Below are positions 21,557 to 32,781 of a stretch of DNA of 64,000 nucleotides, one piece after another. Every line of letters starts with the position of its first letter. The first letter of the stretch is position 1. The notes below the pieces were generated by a model, which made no database searches, was not told where the DNA came from, and worked only from the letters and a program-made list of their open reading frames with translations. The DNA is from Galerina marginata (Eukaryota; Basidiomycota; Agaricomycetes; Agaricales; Galerinaceae), in assembly GCA_023014335.1 (NCBI GenBank), contig JAECYW010000008.1:124001-188000 (forward strand), in the 5' to 3' direction. The translations under genes and the position numbers were made by a program.

Positions 21557-23716
21557 TTAAATGTTGACTTCCCAGTCAACTGATCTCGGGGTGTTCCAGG
21601 TAAATTTAAACCTCTTCTTTCGAACAAGGAAACGCCGAGGGCAACGGCGAGGTAAATCTGTAGCTGAGAACACGGCATTAATTGAAATTCTGTTGCGTGA
21701 AGTCGGCTGGATTGGATTTGTGAATGATTTTGGACCGTGGTGCTCTATGAGGATGACCGGCGCAGCGTATATCTTGATGTTCTCGTTGGCAGTACGTTCA
21801 ATCGGTTTGCTTTCGGGATGTCTGGGACTGCCTCCAATTCCAGGCGTGAACTTGCCATGATCCTGGGCGCTTAACTCGGCTTTCTGATTGTTGTTCTTAG
21901 TCGATTCAAAATTTGGCGGATTGTGGTTCTCGATTGCAGTCATTACATCGTCTTCGGTGATCTGGAAGTCGTATGGTGTTATTATTTGAGCTGAAATTGC
22001 CGAAGGTGCGACAGTAAATTGCTCTTTCTCTTCATAAATGGTATTTATATTGGGAGGCTTTGCATTTGGACGAGAGGCGAGCAATCTGGGCTTTGAATCG
22101 ACGATGGACAATTCAGGAATGGTGGCGTTGCTTTCAAATAATTCATTGATCGGATTTTTGCGACAATTTGGGTCGAGTTCAGGTGAATAGTCAGATGGGA
22201 GGTAAGTTGCGGCGTTTACGATTGGACGGAAATTGCGGTGTGAATCAGAGCAAACATCTCGAGAATTTGAAGTTTCCGTTGCGACTGTCATTTTTAGATC
22301 TTGTAGGAACCATTTATTGGGGTCAAAATGGATGCGAGAAGACGAATTCGCGACTCCGCAGTCCAAGATACTGGTATTTGGCCGTTTCATACGAGTTGAG
22401 GTCGAATTCGTAGGCTGAATGTTGCTTCCGGGTGTATTATTCGAAATAGAATCGTGTTTCGAAACTTTAGTGATCTCTCCAGTGCTGACTTGGTCGAAAT
22501 CTGTACCCTGTATCGGCTGATTGTGGTCGACGAGACAACCGGCGCTTAAGTTCGATTCGGGCGCTTGTTTTGATCCGGTGACGGAGGGCTCGATATCTAA
22601 GAGCTGCGGGTGCGGAGAATTCGAAGCTATCTCCATAAATTCGTTTACAAGCCTTGGTTCAATGTTCTGACATATCTTTATTGGTTTATTCTCGAGGGAT
22701 TCCGGTGTTGGGGAAGGGTTTTCGACGTTGTGACTAGATGATATTGCGGCTGATTCATTGTTGCATGGAGGGTCTATTATGCTCAAAATAAACGACTCGA
22801 GCTTAGGTAGCTCATCAAATCCTTGCAGGTGCGATGATGTGGAGTGATTCAAGTAGTTTCCTGATACTTCGGGGATCGGAATGCGTGCGCTGTCTGATGA
22901 AACGCGAGCCTTCTTGGCGTTGCGATTGTCTGAGATCGTGTTTTCGAAGTACAATTGACCGACTGTCTCGTTGGTACGAGCCAGCGGTGGATAATATGAG
23001 GAATTCTCGTTTTGAATGTCTTGGTGGTGCGCCGAGGAATTAATTTGCTTCAATACCGCCGATACGACTGAACTGATATCGAAGTCAATCGGTCCCGGAA
23101 GCGTGCGAGAAGTTTCAGAACTAATGAACGGTGGTAAATCTTTCGGATGGTCACAAGATAAGGCAAATAATGCCGCTTTGTAGATTTCCTCGAGGCTATA
23201 GGGATCGTCGGGGTGGTGCCTAGGGTTTTCAAGGCGGAGCTGGTCGCGTACTTGGGTTCTGAGAGGGCAATGTAAACCGTTCATGAAATAAAATTGAATT
23301 TCCCGATTTGAAATTCGCTTTTTCTGTTCCAGGTACTTTGAAATTCGGAGGAACGACCTATAATAATCACCGAAGCCGTCGGCATCGACTATAGGAACTA
23401 ACGACTGAGTATCGGATAGCTTTTCGAGGTCATTGAGAGTGTATTTTCGGTCGCTAACTGATTCCGGATAGTATGAACATATTTCTGTGATGAAGGCATT
23501 CCAATCATTGCCGTTTGCGGAATCAAACAACTCCCAAAGCTCTCGATCGTCTTGAGGTGCGTAAATTAAGGTCCACTTTATGCAGCTTGGTACGGATAGG
23601 GTGCATTTGTCCGCTAGGTGCTTAATTTCGTCGAGAAATGGCAAGAGCGATGCCGCCTTTCCGTCGAATTTCGGCGCACTCGGGTCGCGTTTATAAGGCA
23701 TGACATAATTCGACAT
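21557..23716 (-). CDS. gag: Gag-like protein of the LTR element
   Basis: A single 719-aa frame from ATG 23716. The N-terminal 200 residues resemble the Gag of fungal gypsy-type elements: APKFDGKAASLLPFLDEI, a YAPQDDRELWE segment, NDWNAF, then FGDYYRSFLRISKYL. The following 500 residues are Asn/Ser/Pro-rich and disordered-looking with no zinc knuckle. No protease, reverse transcriptase, RNase H or integrase motif is present in any frame between the LTRs. Frame integrity over 2.1 kb suggests recent selection or recent origin. Confidence 0.7.
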   Translation of the reverse strand: MSNYVMPYKRDPSAPKFDGKAASLLPFLDEIKHLADKCTLSVPSCIKWTLIYAPQDDRELWELFDSANGNDWNAFITEICSYYPESVSDRKYTLNDLEKLSDTQSLVPIVDADGFGDYYRSFLRISKYLEQKKRISNREIQFYFMNGLHCPLRTQVRDQLRLENPRHHPDDPYSLEEIYKAALFALSCDHPKDLPPFISSETSRTLPGPIDFDISSVVSAVLKQINSSAHHQDIQNENSSYYPPLARTNETVGQLYFENTISDNRNAKKARVSSDSARIPIPEVSGNYLNHSTSSHLQGFDELPKLESFILSIIDPPCNNESAAISSSHNVENPSPTPESLENKPIKICQNIEPRLVNEFMEIASNSPHPQLLDIEPSVTGSKQAPESNLSAGCLVDHNQPIQGTDFDQVSTGEITKVSKHDSISNNTPGSNIQPTNSTSTRMKRPNTSILDCGVANSSSRIHFDPNKWFLQDLKMTVATETSNSRDVCSDSHRNFRPIVNAATYLPSDYSPELDPNCRKNPINELFESNATIPELSIVDSKPRLLASRPNAKPPNINTIYEEKEQFTVAPSAISAQIITPYDFQITEDDVMTAIENHNPPNFESTKNNNQKAELSAQDHGKFTPGIGGSPRHPESKPIERTANENIKIYAAPVILIEHHGPKSFTNPIQPTSRNRISINAVFSATDLPRRCPRRFLVRKKRFKFTWNTPRSVDWEVNI

Positions 23717-24048
23717 ATTCGCAGAGGTACGCAGATCAAAATAGAAGCTCTGGTGCCGTATGGAACGGCGTCGGTGGGTGCTTTATTGAAATATATCGAA
23801 GACGCAATAATGCTGCCAATTTGACGATAATGGCACGGTGATGGCGCACAATTGGAATGGTCCGAATGGAAGGCGAATATAAAGTGATTGCTTAGACTTG
23901 AGGGCGGTGATTTGAAGCCGTTAACGGTGGCGATTACGATTGATAAGGCTTTCAAAAGGGACAAGTTGTCTCAAGGGCCAAAGAATGAAAATTTAATTAA
24001 TTTCTTTAAGGAAATTTGGGTTAGAACCCCCTCGCGGTGGGCTCCAGT

Positions 24049-24631
24049 TGAAGATGCACGTGAGTGCGTGAGTTCGAAATGCTTCGTGGAAACGAAGTGG
24101 GGCGCAAACTCCGTTTGCGTGGTGGTTCGAGGGGATCCTAAGGAAGGTGGGTGATAGTTAGTAGATAAAATGATAATAAACGAATTTCGATGCGGGAGAC
24201 GAGAGCGATACGATAGGGAGCGATCCGGAACGATGCCAAACGACGTTTCTATCGTAGAAACCGAGCCGTAAGGTACTAACGATGGTGGGGTGAGAAGAAT
24301 ACTCGAATTCAACTGAAGATCTACAACATAAGACTCCGTATTTAAAGTCTACGTAGAGATCGAAATGGGGAAATGTAAAATTTATGAAACACAGTGAAAA
24401 GGAAACAATCAGGCAGAGGAATGAAGAATAGAAGGAAAATACCTTCGGAATTAATGGTAGGAAGGGAAAGATTGCTAAGGAACAGTTTCAGAAGTGATCG
24501 ACGATGTGGCGCATCGTGAACGGTACAAAAAAGGAAAGGAAATTGAAATATGAATCTACCTAGCATGCGGTTCGTTCGAAACCGGGCATATTATTTGGGA
24601 TTTCGTGCCTAGACAGAGGGGAACCCTCACA
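24049..24631 (-). repeat. LTR (5' in element orientation)
   Basis: 583 bp, partner of 20961-21543; no mismatch found by eye. Confidence 0.85.
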
Positions 24632-24760
24632 GAGCAAGGCAGATGTGATAGACGTTAGGGCGAGGAGTCCAGTAATTAAAAGGGCGTTTCGGTCTCGTGC
24701 TTTCCACTTGTCAAAAGTAGGCTTCTGGCGGCCAGGACGTGAAATTTCCCTTCCTGGGAG

Positions 24761-26665
24761 CGCTTTATCGATCGATGGCAGTGGCAGTGCCTTCCGCGTG
24801 CTGCACACGTGGGAAAAGCTGCCTGTGAATTCGAGCCGGTCTTCTTTCAATCTTCTTCCTCCTTGTGTTTTCAAAGTCACTTCCCTGCGCCCGTCCGCTG
24901 TGACCTCGCCCAACTTGACAGACGAAACGAAGGGCGCAACTATATTTCACGCTGAACGGACATTGAGCCCCTCCTCGCTGTCGCACATCCCTTTCGACTT
25001 GTTGTCGAATCATTATTCGCAAACCAGCCGCCTCTGCACCCTCCGCAGCGCACTGAATCATCCAAATCAGTATCGATAGTATCAGCGCATCAAACGTCAC
25101 AACAGCGCATCACGAGCACTCCGCTTTCGCTCCACGCTCCGGGCATTCTCTTCCTCTGCCTAAGGCCCAAACGTTAAACGTTAAACGACCACCGGCCACG
25201 TCCTTTCTAGTGCCTTCGTTGTCCTCGCCCCGAGTTGACCACTTCACATCCCCATTCAAGTTTTTTTGTGGTCCTCTCCCCGCTCAGGTTCCCGCCTCTA
25301 GCATGAGCAACATCGCATAGACGATAAAGCACACCGAGGCGCAGCTGTAGCAGGGCCATGTAATCCTGGTGCTCAGGAACTCCGGCGACAGCATGGGCAG
25401 CGGATTGGTTAGCAGGGCGAGATAAAAAGCACCCGTTCGAATCCCGGGAGGTACTGTCATTTTCTGGCGTTTCCCTATCTGCGTTGACATGAAGTGGTAC
25501 ACCGTCCCTACCTAGGTGAAGGATCCTTTACCTGCCCACCATTACCAGCAGCGGCAGTCGCCACCGCTCTCCGCGAGCGAGCTCGAGCAAATCGCACTAG
25601 TTGGTCCGGATGAGCTCCCCTTCCTTCTTCCGCCAACATCAGCGCCTTCAACGAAGTTAGTTCTTGAGCCGGGTCTATTACTCGCACTCGAACTCGATTG
25701 CAGACTCACTGTCAGCGGGCACATATATTTTATACACAGAGCCCGTTCAGCTCCCCACGCCCGCCCAGCTCCTGCCGGTTTTGAAACTCAAACCCAAAAC
25801 GGCTTTCACCCCTCCCCATCATAATAAGTATCTTAAATTATCCTGCGCCATTCCTTCTCCCTTTCTCACCTCGACCCCGGCCAGTCTGAGATCGACTTAA
25901 ATTTCAAGCTTCACATCTCAACCACCTTCCCTATTTCTTCCCTTTACTCCTTGAGATCGAGAATGTTGTTTATGTTCCCACCAGAAGTGATGAACTGTTC
26001 ATTTGGATGCCTATACACGTCAACGTCCTCTCCAGCCGTTCTTTGACCTACTGGCGCTTTTGGTCTTTTCATCGTAAATGCCCTGCCCAGCTCCAAGTTG
26101 TCCGGCGTCGGCTATACTTCGGCGTCGTTGGGATTTGGGGTAGTTGGCTCACAATTTCCTCCTATTCCACTAAATATGAAGTTTGTTTCTCGATATCGGT
26201 GTTCATTATCTTTTTGTATTCGTTCCTGATTCAATCATGATTAGAACTTGCTACATATTGCTCTTGCCCTTATCCTCCGACTATTAACGTAGTCTACCAT
26301 TTACACATCCCTTAAGCTTCGTTTGAAGCGTGATGAGAGGAACTGATTCGTGGACGCCGATGAATTCAGATTCTAGAGAGAGGAAATGTGTACGACTGCA
26401 AGTCATGCAGTCTACAGATACAGTGGACCATGACCCGACGACGAACCAGCTTCGGCACTTTGACTTGCTGTTAGTGTGTCTTCAGTCGCTCCACCTTCCT
26501 GTCTTAAAGATTTAAATTTCAAACTGATCTTCAAGGAAATTTCCCCTGTAGGAAATCTCAAGGCGTTAGGTCTCTTCCAGAACTTGGACTTGAAGAGTGC
26601 GGCGCCTCGGAGGGTTAACATGATGATATAACCAAGTCTGTTTTCGATCAAAAGTCGGTCAGCGA
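24761..26665. other. Gene-poor duplicated DNA
   Basis: About 25080-26340 matches 10430-11030, and 26040-26250 also matches 49700-49960. A minus-strand hydrophobic stretch around 25290-25400 may be a relic exon of a membrane protein. No intact gene is supported. Confidence 0.4.
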
Positions 26666-27334
26666 TCAATTCTCAGAGCAATAGCCAGAAGCTGATATAA
26701 TCCAGACATATCGATAACGACTAGAATTGTGTTGATATAGAGTATGGAAGAGGACGTACCCGAGAAGTGCGCCCAACGCAGCAGCAATACAAGTCATGAT
26801 CTTCATGGCCAACTCCCAATCCTTGCATTTCGGATTTGGTTCTGGGTATGGATTCGGGTACCGATCTCGACACCACTCTGCAGGGAAGGCGTCAAGGAGG
26901 CGGAATGCGGATGCGATGAGCGCAGGCGCGAGCACGATGTCGACAATCACTTTGAGCAGGATGGGGAAGTTGACGAGGAGGTCAATGGAGATAATTATTA
27001 AGGAGATCAATGCCTATTGAATTACAGCACGTAAGACGCGAATCTTTGTAGGGGATTCCAGGATTAATGGTAGGAGGATACGCACCCACTGCCCAAGTGC
27101 GACGGTTGCTGCTAGAGTGTTCCAGTAGTACCCGGTAAACGGCGCATATCTGATGACGATGTGGTTTACGATGAGTAGACCGAGGGTCACGGCGGATAAG
27201 CCGAGTGTGATTGTTGAGAGGATTTTAAAATAGGTGGGTGTGGGTGTAGGTTCAGACTCGGAGTTGGCATGCCCTTCGAGCTCGTCATGTCGTTCTGGAT
27301 CTTCAAGGAGAGGAGCGGATTCGGGTTCGGCCAT
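26666..27334 (-). pseudogene. Four-helix membrane protein gene with an in-frame stop
   Basis: The minus-strand frame from ATG 27334 encodes an acidic N-terminus (MAEPESAPLLEDPERHDELEGH), two hydrophobic helices, then VLRAVIQ and a TAG at 27016-27014. The same frame continues at once with ALISLIIISIDLLVNFPILLKVIVD and two more helices to 26666. No canonical intron removes the TAG, so the locus is either a pseudogene or uses splicing that I missed. Relics of the same gene lie at 11045-11130 and 17820-17990. The family is not recognised. Confidence 0.45.
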
Positions 27335-27763
27335 TCGGCGGTTACTTTAAAGATGTTGATTAACCGAAGTTTCTTGGTTTATGTCGGTAGATGACGGTGA
27401 AGAGCAGGTAGAGAGTTCGAAGAGAAGAAGCGGCAGTGTTAAGAAAAGGAATCAACCGGTCTTAAACGATAAACGACGCTGGGTTATCAATTTACCCCAT
27501 CATGAGATGAGCATGAAACGTTAACGACACGTTGTGATGTCGTATTTCTTCTCCCACCCATTCGTCCAGACCTCATGTTAAGTTGATGTCGGGCCTCGGG
27601 GCAACTGACAAATCTCCATCAGTGGCTGTGAAGCAAAAATAGGTCTAGAACATATACTCTATTTTTATAAAGGATGACAAGAGGGGCGGTGAATTGGAAA
27701 GGTTTTAAAGCAATACTCGAGTACATAGCCGACTCTAATTCATTTCCCTTTGCTTAGCCTTCT

Positions 27764-29397
27764 CTAAATGGAAACGGACTTTGTCTCATTGGCTTCCCGG
27801 ATGTTGAACAGTAAACGGTTGGCGAGTGCCCACGATAGCGCAATGGAAAATCGAGATGGGGCGTCCCGAAATGCCTGCTGGAAAACGAATCAAGTTGGGT
27901 AAGTGTACAATGACGGGTCAAAGTAATAAGTACATACCGGCGCCACTAACCAGAATACCAAGGATAACAGGTAAATAATAACAATCCTACACATTTTCCA
28001 AAGTCAACGATTATATCCCCGTATTTGAATGAGCAATTTGGGCCACGTACACAAAGAAATAAAATACTGAGTCTCTAATGAGGATACCCAACAGGCTTTT
28101 GCCTCCACGAAATATCGAGGATCCGTAGAACCGATATTCACCTATTCCTCTGATGACAACCAGACAGAATAGGATGAAGTCGAATGAAATTATTGGGAGC
28201 CAGAACGCGTATGCGAAGCTAGAATCACCGGTAATTATGCAGATCTTTCCTCTCGGAATTGGAAGTGCCGTGCCTGTGAAAATATCAGATGACCTTTGCT
28301 GAAGGAGAACGGGAAGGAGCTGCTTTAACTTATGAACGACTTTAGAATAGCATTTATTATCCAAGCGGCGACCGTGGAGGACGCGATGTAGCAAGTGAGC
28401 ATGAACGCGAGAATTTTGTTGTCGAGGGAGTACAGTGCGTAGACTCGAATTTGCATAATGCCTTTAAAAATTAATTGTTAGCGTATATCCCTCTGATTTG
28501 TATAAAATGAAACAAATCGCCTTGGGCCAGTATGATGGCAATCAAGACAGTCCACATTTCGACCTTCCAAAATCCAGAACCTTGAAGCATGGAACAAAAA
28601 TCGTTAGGCTGAATGGGTAATAACACAACAACCCCTTACAGCTGTTTTAACAATTTGAGATCCGCAAGGTGAGCCATCCCGGGAGCCCATAGATCGTAGA
28701 GAGGATTTGAATAACGCACAGCTATATTTCATGATTATGAGCTGGGAAACATAAAGGGGTCATTTAAAACCAACTACGTACTGTATCGGTGACATTTGAA
28801 GAGTAAAGAGCTGGTGAAAATTCGTCGAGAGTGCTTTCATGTAGGGAAAAAGACGTTACCATATAGTTCAAAACTATAAAGAATAGCATATCACGGCTCG
28901 ATGAATGCGCGGATGCACGTAAACCCCTTACACACGAAAGGCCAAGACGAAGTATCGATTCTAACAACGGAATTAGTCCTTGAAGTTGCGATAACCATTG
29001 CGAGGCTGCGCTTACCATAAGATATAATACTGTCACGAATGTCCATTTCATTTGCTGGAGGATCGGTCGTCTGTCAGCTCGCATTCTTGATCACCGATTC
29101 CGGATTGAATACCCAGATCAAATCCACCTTGAACGGCCGAGGATTCGCCTTTGAGGGATTTGTGAAGAAACGATTGATGTTTGACACACCTCGTAATTCA
29201 AAGTTATTACTGTAAACCGTTTGAGATGGGCATAGGGGCGGCAGTTGATAATCGCTTACAGTAGTCGTAGAATACAATTGTAGCTGAAGCAACTGCGGGA
29301 GGTTCAGGTTAGAACGGAGAGTCGATTATCGGAATTAAAGTGACCGACCTGGCGCATAACGCGAGATTTGATACGAAAGGCCTAGTGGAGAAGTCAT
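27764..29397 (-). CDS. DUF6533 receptor-like seven-helix membrane protein
   Basis: 5' exons: 29397-29349, 29292-29260, 29209-29190, 29127-29113 (15 nt) and 29054-29016. They give MTSPLGLSYQISRYAP, FYDYLITLNYE, VDLIW and QMKWTFVTVLYLM, the conserved first part of DUF6533. Later segments are clear though exon borders are less sure: IMQIRVYALYSLDNKILAF (about 28458-28402), a loop and helix FWLPIISFDFILFCLVV, FRGGKSLLGILIRDSVFYFFV (about 28277-28050), VFWLVAP, and a last exon from about 27888 ending in SIALSWALANRLLF at stop 27764. The family is receptor-like and located in a membrane; ligand and partners are unknown. One junction before IMQIRV looks like a GC-AG intron. Paralogous to 1-253. Confidence 0.7.
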
Positions 29398-30484
29398 CGA
29401 TGCAGAAAGGAAGAAAGCAGTCAAGGGCTCGGAACTTAAAATCGCAGCAATATATAGGTCTGGGAGTAATGCTCTAAAGTAGGTTCTCTCGAGATATCAC
29501 TGATCGGGTTTCATCTGCTACGTTTTACAACCTGGAGGTGTGGGGGCACAGATAATCGATAATCAGGTATGTTCCGTCTGTTCCGTCTCTACCGGTCATT
29601 GCAGTGTCAGTGCCATCGCCGTGAAGGTCGGTAATATTCCTCCCCTATTTGTCCATTGCACTCCCATGTAGGTGTACTCCAAAGGTTCCATGACTAAAAA
29701 TATGCTATCTTCTCAGAGTTTATTAATGATAGGGTAACTATACGGCGCCAAATGCATTGAGGCACAATCTGCATTGTCTGGCCAACTGCACTGCCCAGGT
29801 ATGTACAGTATATACACCTCTGTAATCATGATTTCTCTTCCGGGTAATGCTCCAATTTTATCGCATTGCATCGCTGACCTCATTTCCCAGCAGGAGCCCG
29901 AATTTGAACCTGTAGCTATCAAGCTAGTCTGACATCTCACACGTTTACCCAACGAAGCAGTGCACTTCCGGATGACGACAGGGATGCCAATGCCACAAAT
30001 TCAGGCTTTATACCAGACAAAAGGCCGCACTTCTTTCAGCTTCCCGCTATTGCCGGAATGTCGCTATAAAAAACTCTGGTCACCAATATATGTACGCATT
30101 GAATTTTAGATGTCCTGAGTTTCGTTAAACAACGCGTTAATAGCGAACGCCAGCGAGATTTTGGCGGGTTCAATAATAGAACGGGGGATGGTCAAACGGT
30201 AAAGATCGTGGCCTCATAGATGCTGCTTCCTAGGCGACAAGGCCATGTCCATGAAGCGTGTCGCGAAAAGTGTGACAGAATAAAGCAAGTAGAATCCTAT
30301 GGATGGAATTGGGACTCGGACTCGACAGTTTAGACTTGACACAGAAAATGTTAAGATAAATGTATATGTAAAGTGGGCAGTCCAAAGAGTGCATGTTCTA
30401 TGAATGTAAGGCCCGGGACAAGGAAATGCACCGCTGTCAGTGTCCTTGCCTACTCTATTAGGGCAGTGTAGTCGAAATTCGAGG
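29398..30484. other. Intergenic; upstream part duplicated at 254-450
   Basis: About 29398-29640 aligns with 254-450, including CCATCGCCGTGAAGGTCGG. The rest shows no supported gene. Confidence 0.45.
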
Positions 30485-31649
30485 TTACACCGATACCAGA
30501 GTAAGGTCCTGCACAGGGTGATAAATAGCGAGACAGATCAAATGAAAAAATTGTGCTCACCACTTCAACTGCCCCAGCAGGACCGACGGCACTTAATACG
30601 AGATCATTGGCGGTCGATACGTACCACAAAGACATTGGCATGTAAGCTATAGTCGAAGTTCTCAGATGCAAGGAATTTAAATTTGTGCTAGGAATTTAAC
30701 ACTCACTTCCAGTATTGTCAATCCAGTGGGCTGTGAATATGATTTATTTGGAGTAAACATTACAAAAAATGGGAGCCAAACCAGTTAAGATTTGAGAGGT
30801 GGGGTTGTAGAACCAGACGGATGATTCTGCAGGAAACCAACCGTTAAAGGAGGTCCAAACCTCCGTAGGTGGCGCGCCCGGGGACGCTATGCGCAAACCT
30901 GTTAGTTCCGGCTGCGTAAATGTGGCAGACTAATTTACTGGTAGCTACGTTGGCTGTCATCCTAATTGCAGTGTGATCACGTCCGATAGAGAAACCAAGG
31001 AACTTGTAGACCGAACCTGGGTTGTTCTACGAAAGATGAGTTGTGAAAGGTTGTACACTGGGCGATAGACATACAATAGCAATGTCGAATGGAGCGTCTG
31101 GGACGAAGCTGACTGTCATCATGTTTGAATCTACATCCGTTAAAAGCAGGCCGTAGCTATTATCCTCGATTAGAACACTGAGATCATGTTGAGAAGGTGG
31201 AGATATTACTCAGCAGAACTGTCCATTGAGATGAACCCAACTGAACTACCATCAGACTTCCGCTTTACTCGAATACTACCTGAAAGGCTAACAGGCTAGG
31301 GATCAGGGACAACACGTCGACAATGGCAAAATGTGTAAGATGGACTTACGGAACTATGGAGGCCCGGGGTTGGCGAGCTGTACGGGACAGTTTATTTAAT
31401 TTGTAGTGTTGAATGAAAACGAGAGAAGTTACCGCCAACGCGGGATGGCTTGAAGAACGATCTTGGCTTCAAAGGTCCCAGCCCCGCTTGTATACGGGCG
31501 GCATTGGTAGTGAGTCTGCTGGCATCGACAAGCGACGTATGACGCGAATGAGGCGAAGCCAGTCTGGCGGACACAGTGCTAGGCAGTTGAAAGAGCGTAA
31601 ATAGCAGGAGAAACTTGAGGAACAACGTGAGCATGCTGTGATCCAGCAT
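30485..31649 (-). CDS. Secreted protein of an unnamed Agaricomycete family; possible frameshift
   Basis: Early exons are firm: 31649-31433, 31377-31350, 31275-31210, 31177-31075 and from 31026. The product has a signal peptide (about residues 1-24), a linker with TNAARIQAGLGPLKPR, an R-Q boundary, then a beta-rich domain (IRVKRKSDGSSVGFIS, MMTVSFVPDAPFDIAI). Later conserved pieces are ESSVWFYNP, AHWIDNTG and WYVSTANDLVLSAVG, ending DLTLVSV at 30485. Near 30890-30900 the frame changes by one base between YAAGTN and ASPGAPPTEVW with no room for an intron, so the gene is either a recent pseudogene or holds a sequence error. The family recurs as secreted proteins in mushrooms, function unknown. 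Confidence 0.6.
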
Positions 31650-32428
31650 TTTCTGTTCTGTCGTCAAGGATGGGAAAGGAGGAAACGTGGAAAAGAGGGG
31701 AAGTTGAAAGTTGGACGGCGAGACAGAACACATTTGCTTGCCTTTTTGTAGGATTTCTCTACATCCAAGTTTCCAGGTACGAACAAAATGCCATTATCGC
31801 TTCAAACCCACCGGCGTGCTTTGATAACGTTTGAGGTTGTTGGATTTTTTTGTGGTCGCGAGGAAAAAGGGTTCTCCTGGGCCTCGATCAAGCAATCCCC
31901 TCGCAAGAGGGTCTGACCCAGTAGAAGGAAATTATCGAGTATTTCACTACCATTAGTACGAGAGTCGTACATTGCTGCATTCACGAGAATGTCACTCGGG
32001 GGCGCGTCATGAGTTCTGTAAGTTATGAGATTTCATGCTATGACTACGAATTTGAGTACACTGGATTCGTAAGAAGCTGTAATTTTCCGAAAGTGTGAGA
32101 TTTTAATGAGAATGGTCAAAATTTGACCTCGAACGGCTTTCCCCTCGTAGTTAGCTTAAAACACAACATCTCAATGGAAATTTTTACATTTCTGCAATCG
32201 CATAAAGCATCCTGAAGGTTCTAAAAAATGAATTGAAGTGAACAACTGACTTTTGGCGAAGTTAATGAATGGCAGTTCGGACGCTCAGTGCCCTGGCACT
32301 GAGTTTAGCGCCCTGAAGCTTGTCTCATCTGGTAAGATTTGTAGGATGCTTGACAGATTGCTTGGGCATAGCTAAATTGAATATTCTCACTCTCAAACTT
32401 AAGGAAATTACAGTGGCGCTCAAATAAA
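31650..32428. other. Left flank of the Ngaro element, with half of a large inverted repeat
   Basis: About 32005-32213 is inverted relative to 38722-38940. A perfect hairpin CTCAGTGCC-CT-GGCACTGAG occurs near 32285-32304. No gene is supported. Confidence 0.5.
32005..32213 (+). repeat. Left arm of a large inverted repeat around the Ngaro element
   Basis: Pairs with 38722-38940; for example TTTCCCCTCGTAGTTAGC here matches the reverse complement of the right arm. Probably the long TIRs of an older DNA element into which the retrotransposon later inserted. Confidence 0.6.
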
Positions 32429-32733
32429 TCGAGTTTAAAGTGAAAGATTTACTCAAGTCCAATGGAAAGGCGAACCAGAGGACATCCAAACACAATTAAG
32501 GTCAACGGCCCCAGCGCCAATTGACAATAAACTTATTGTTTTCCCGAAATTCAGGGTTCTCGCCCACCAGTGGCAAAACCAAACTTATGAGATCATAGCA
32601 ACACACGCAAACTTGCTTTGACCAACACTCGCAAAGATAAAATAGGCGCGGGGGACTCGTAGGAGAAGGCAGCTCTTCGCCCCCGTTGAACTTCACGCAG
32701 CCCACACACACGCACCAAAAAGGATTCTTCTTA
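32429..32733 (+). repeat. Split direct repeat A1
   Basis: 305 bp, begins TCGAGTTTAAAGTG, same as 37205-37509. Confidence 0.85.
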
Positions 32734-32781
32734 TTTAAGATTTTAAATCGTACACTCTAAGCTACTTTAAGTCATTGAGTT

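Larger units (their letters stand above)
20961..24631 (-). mobile_element. Gag-only LTR retrotransposon (gypsy-like), 3671 bp
   Basis: Two 583-bp LTRs, 20961-21543 and 24049-24631, show no difference that I could find. The target duplication is GAGC (20957-20960 and 24632-24635), or AGAGC if the last LTR base is counted as target. On the minus strand the 5' LTR is followed by AC then TGGAGCCCACCG, a primer-binding site beginning TGG, and the 3' LTR is preceded by the purine tract GGGAGG. The interior has only a gag-like frame, so the element is non-autonomous for reverse transcription and integration. Identical LTRs imply very recent insertion. Confidence 0.85.
20735..24760 (-). pseudogene. 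Membrane-protein gene interrupted by an LTR retrotransposon
   Basis: On the minus strand, a hydrophobic frame running from about 24730 to 24632 (KWKARDRNALLITGLLALTS..) stops at the LTR and resumes in the same frame at 20960 (FAIQCGLIKLLTVVG, then a GTGAGG donor). A further exon candidate (VLENCVYACSDAP) follows at about 20850. Removing the element and one copy of the target duplication joins the two parts without a shift. The pattern (charged loop, long helix, then a V-Y-A motif) fits basidiomycete seven-helix proteins, but the exact family is uncertain and the remaining exons were not identified. Confidence 0.4.

Noticed and set aside
25395..25455. Possible tRNA (GTTCGAATCCCGGG resembles a T-arm)
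   Set aside because: Acceptor, D and anticodon arms do not form a cloverleaf.
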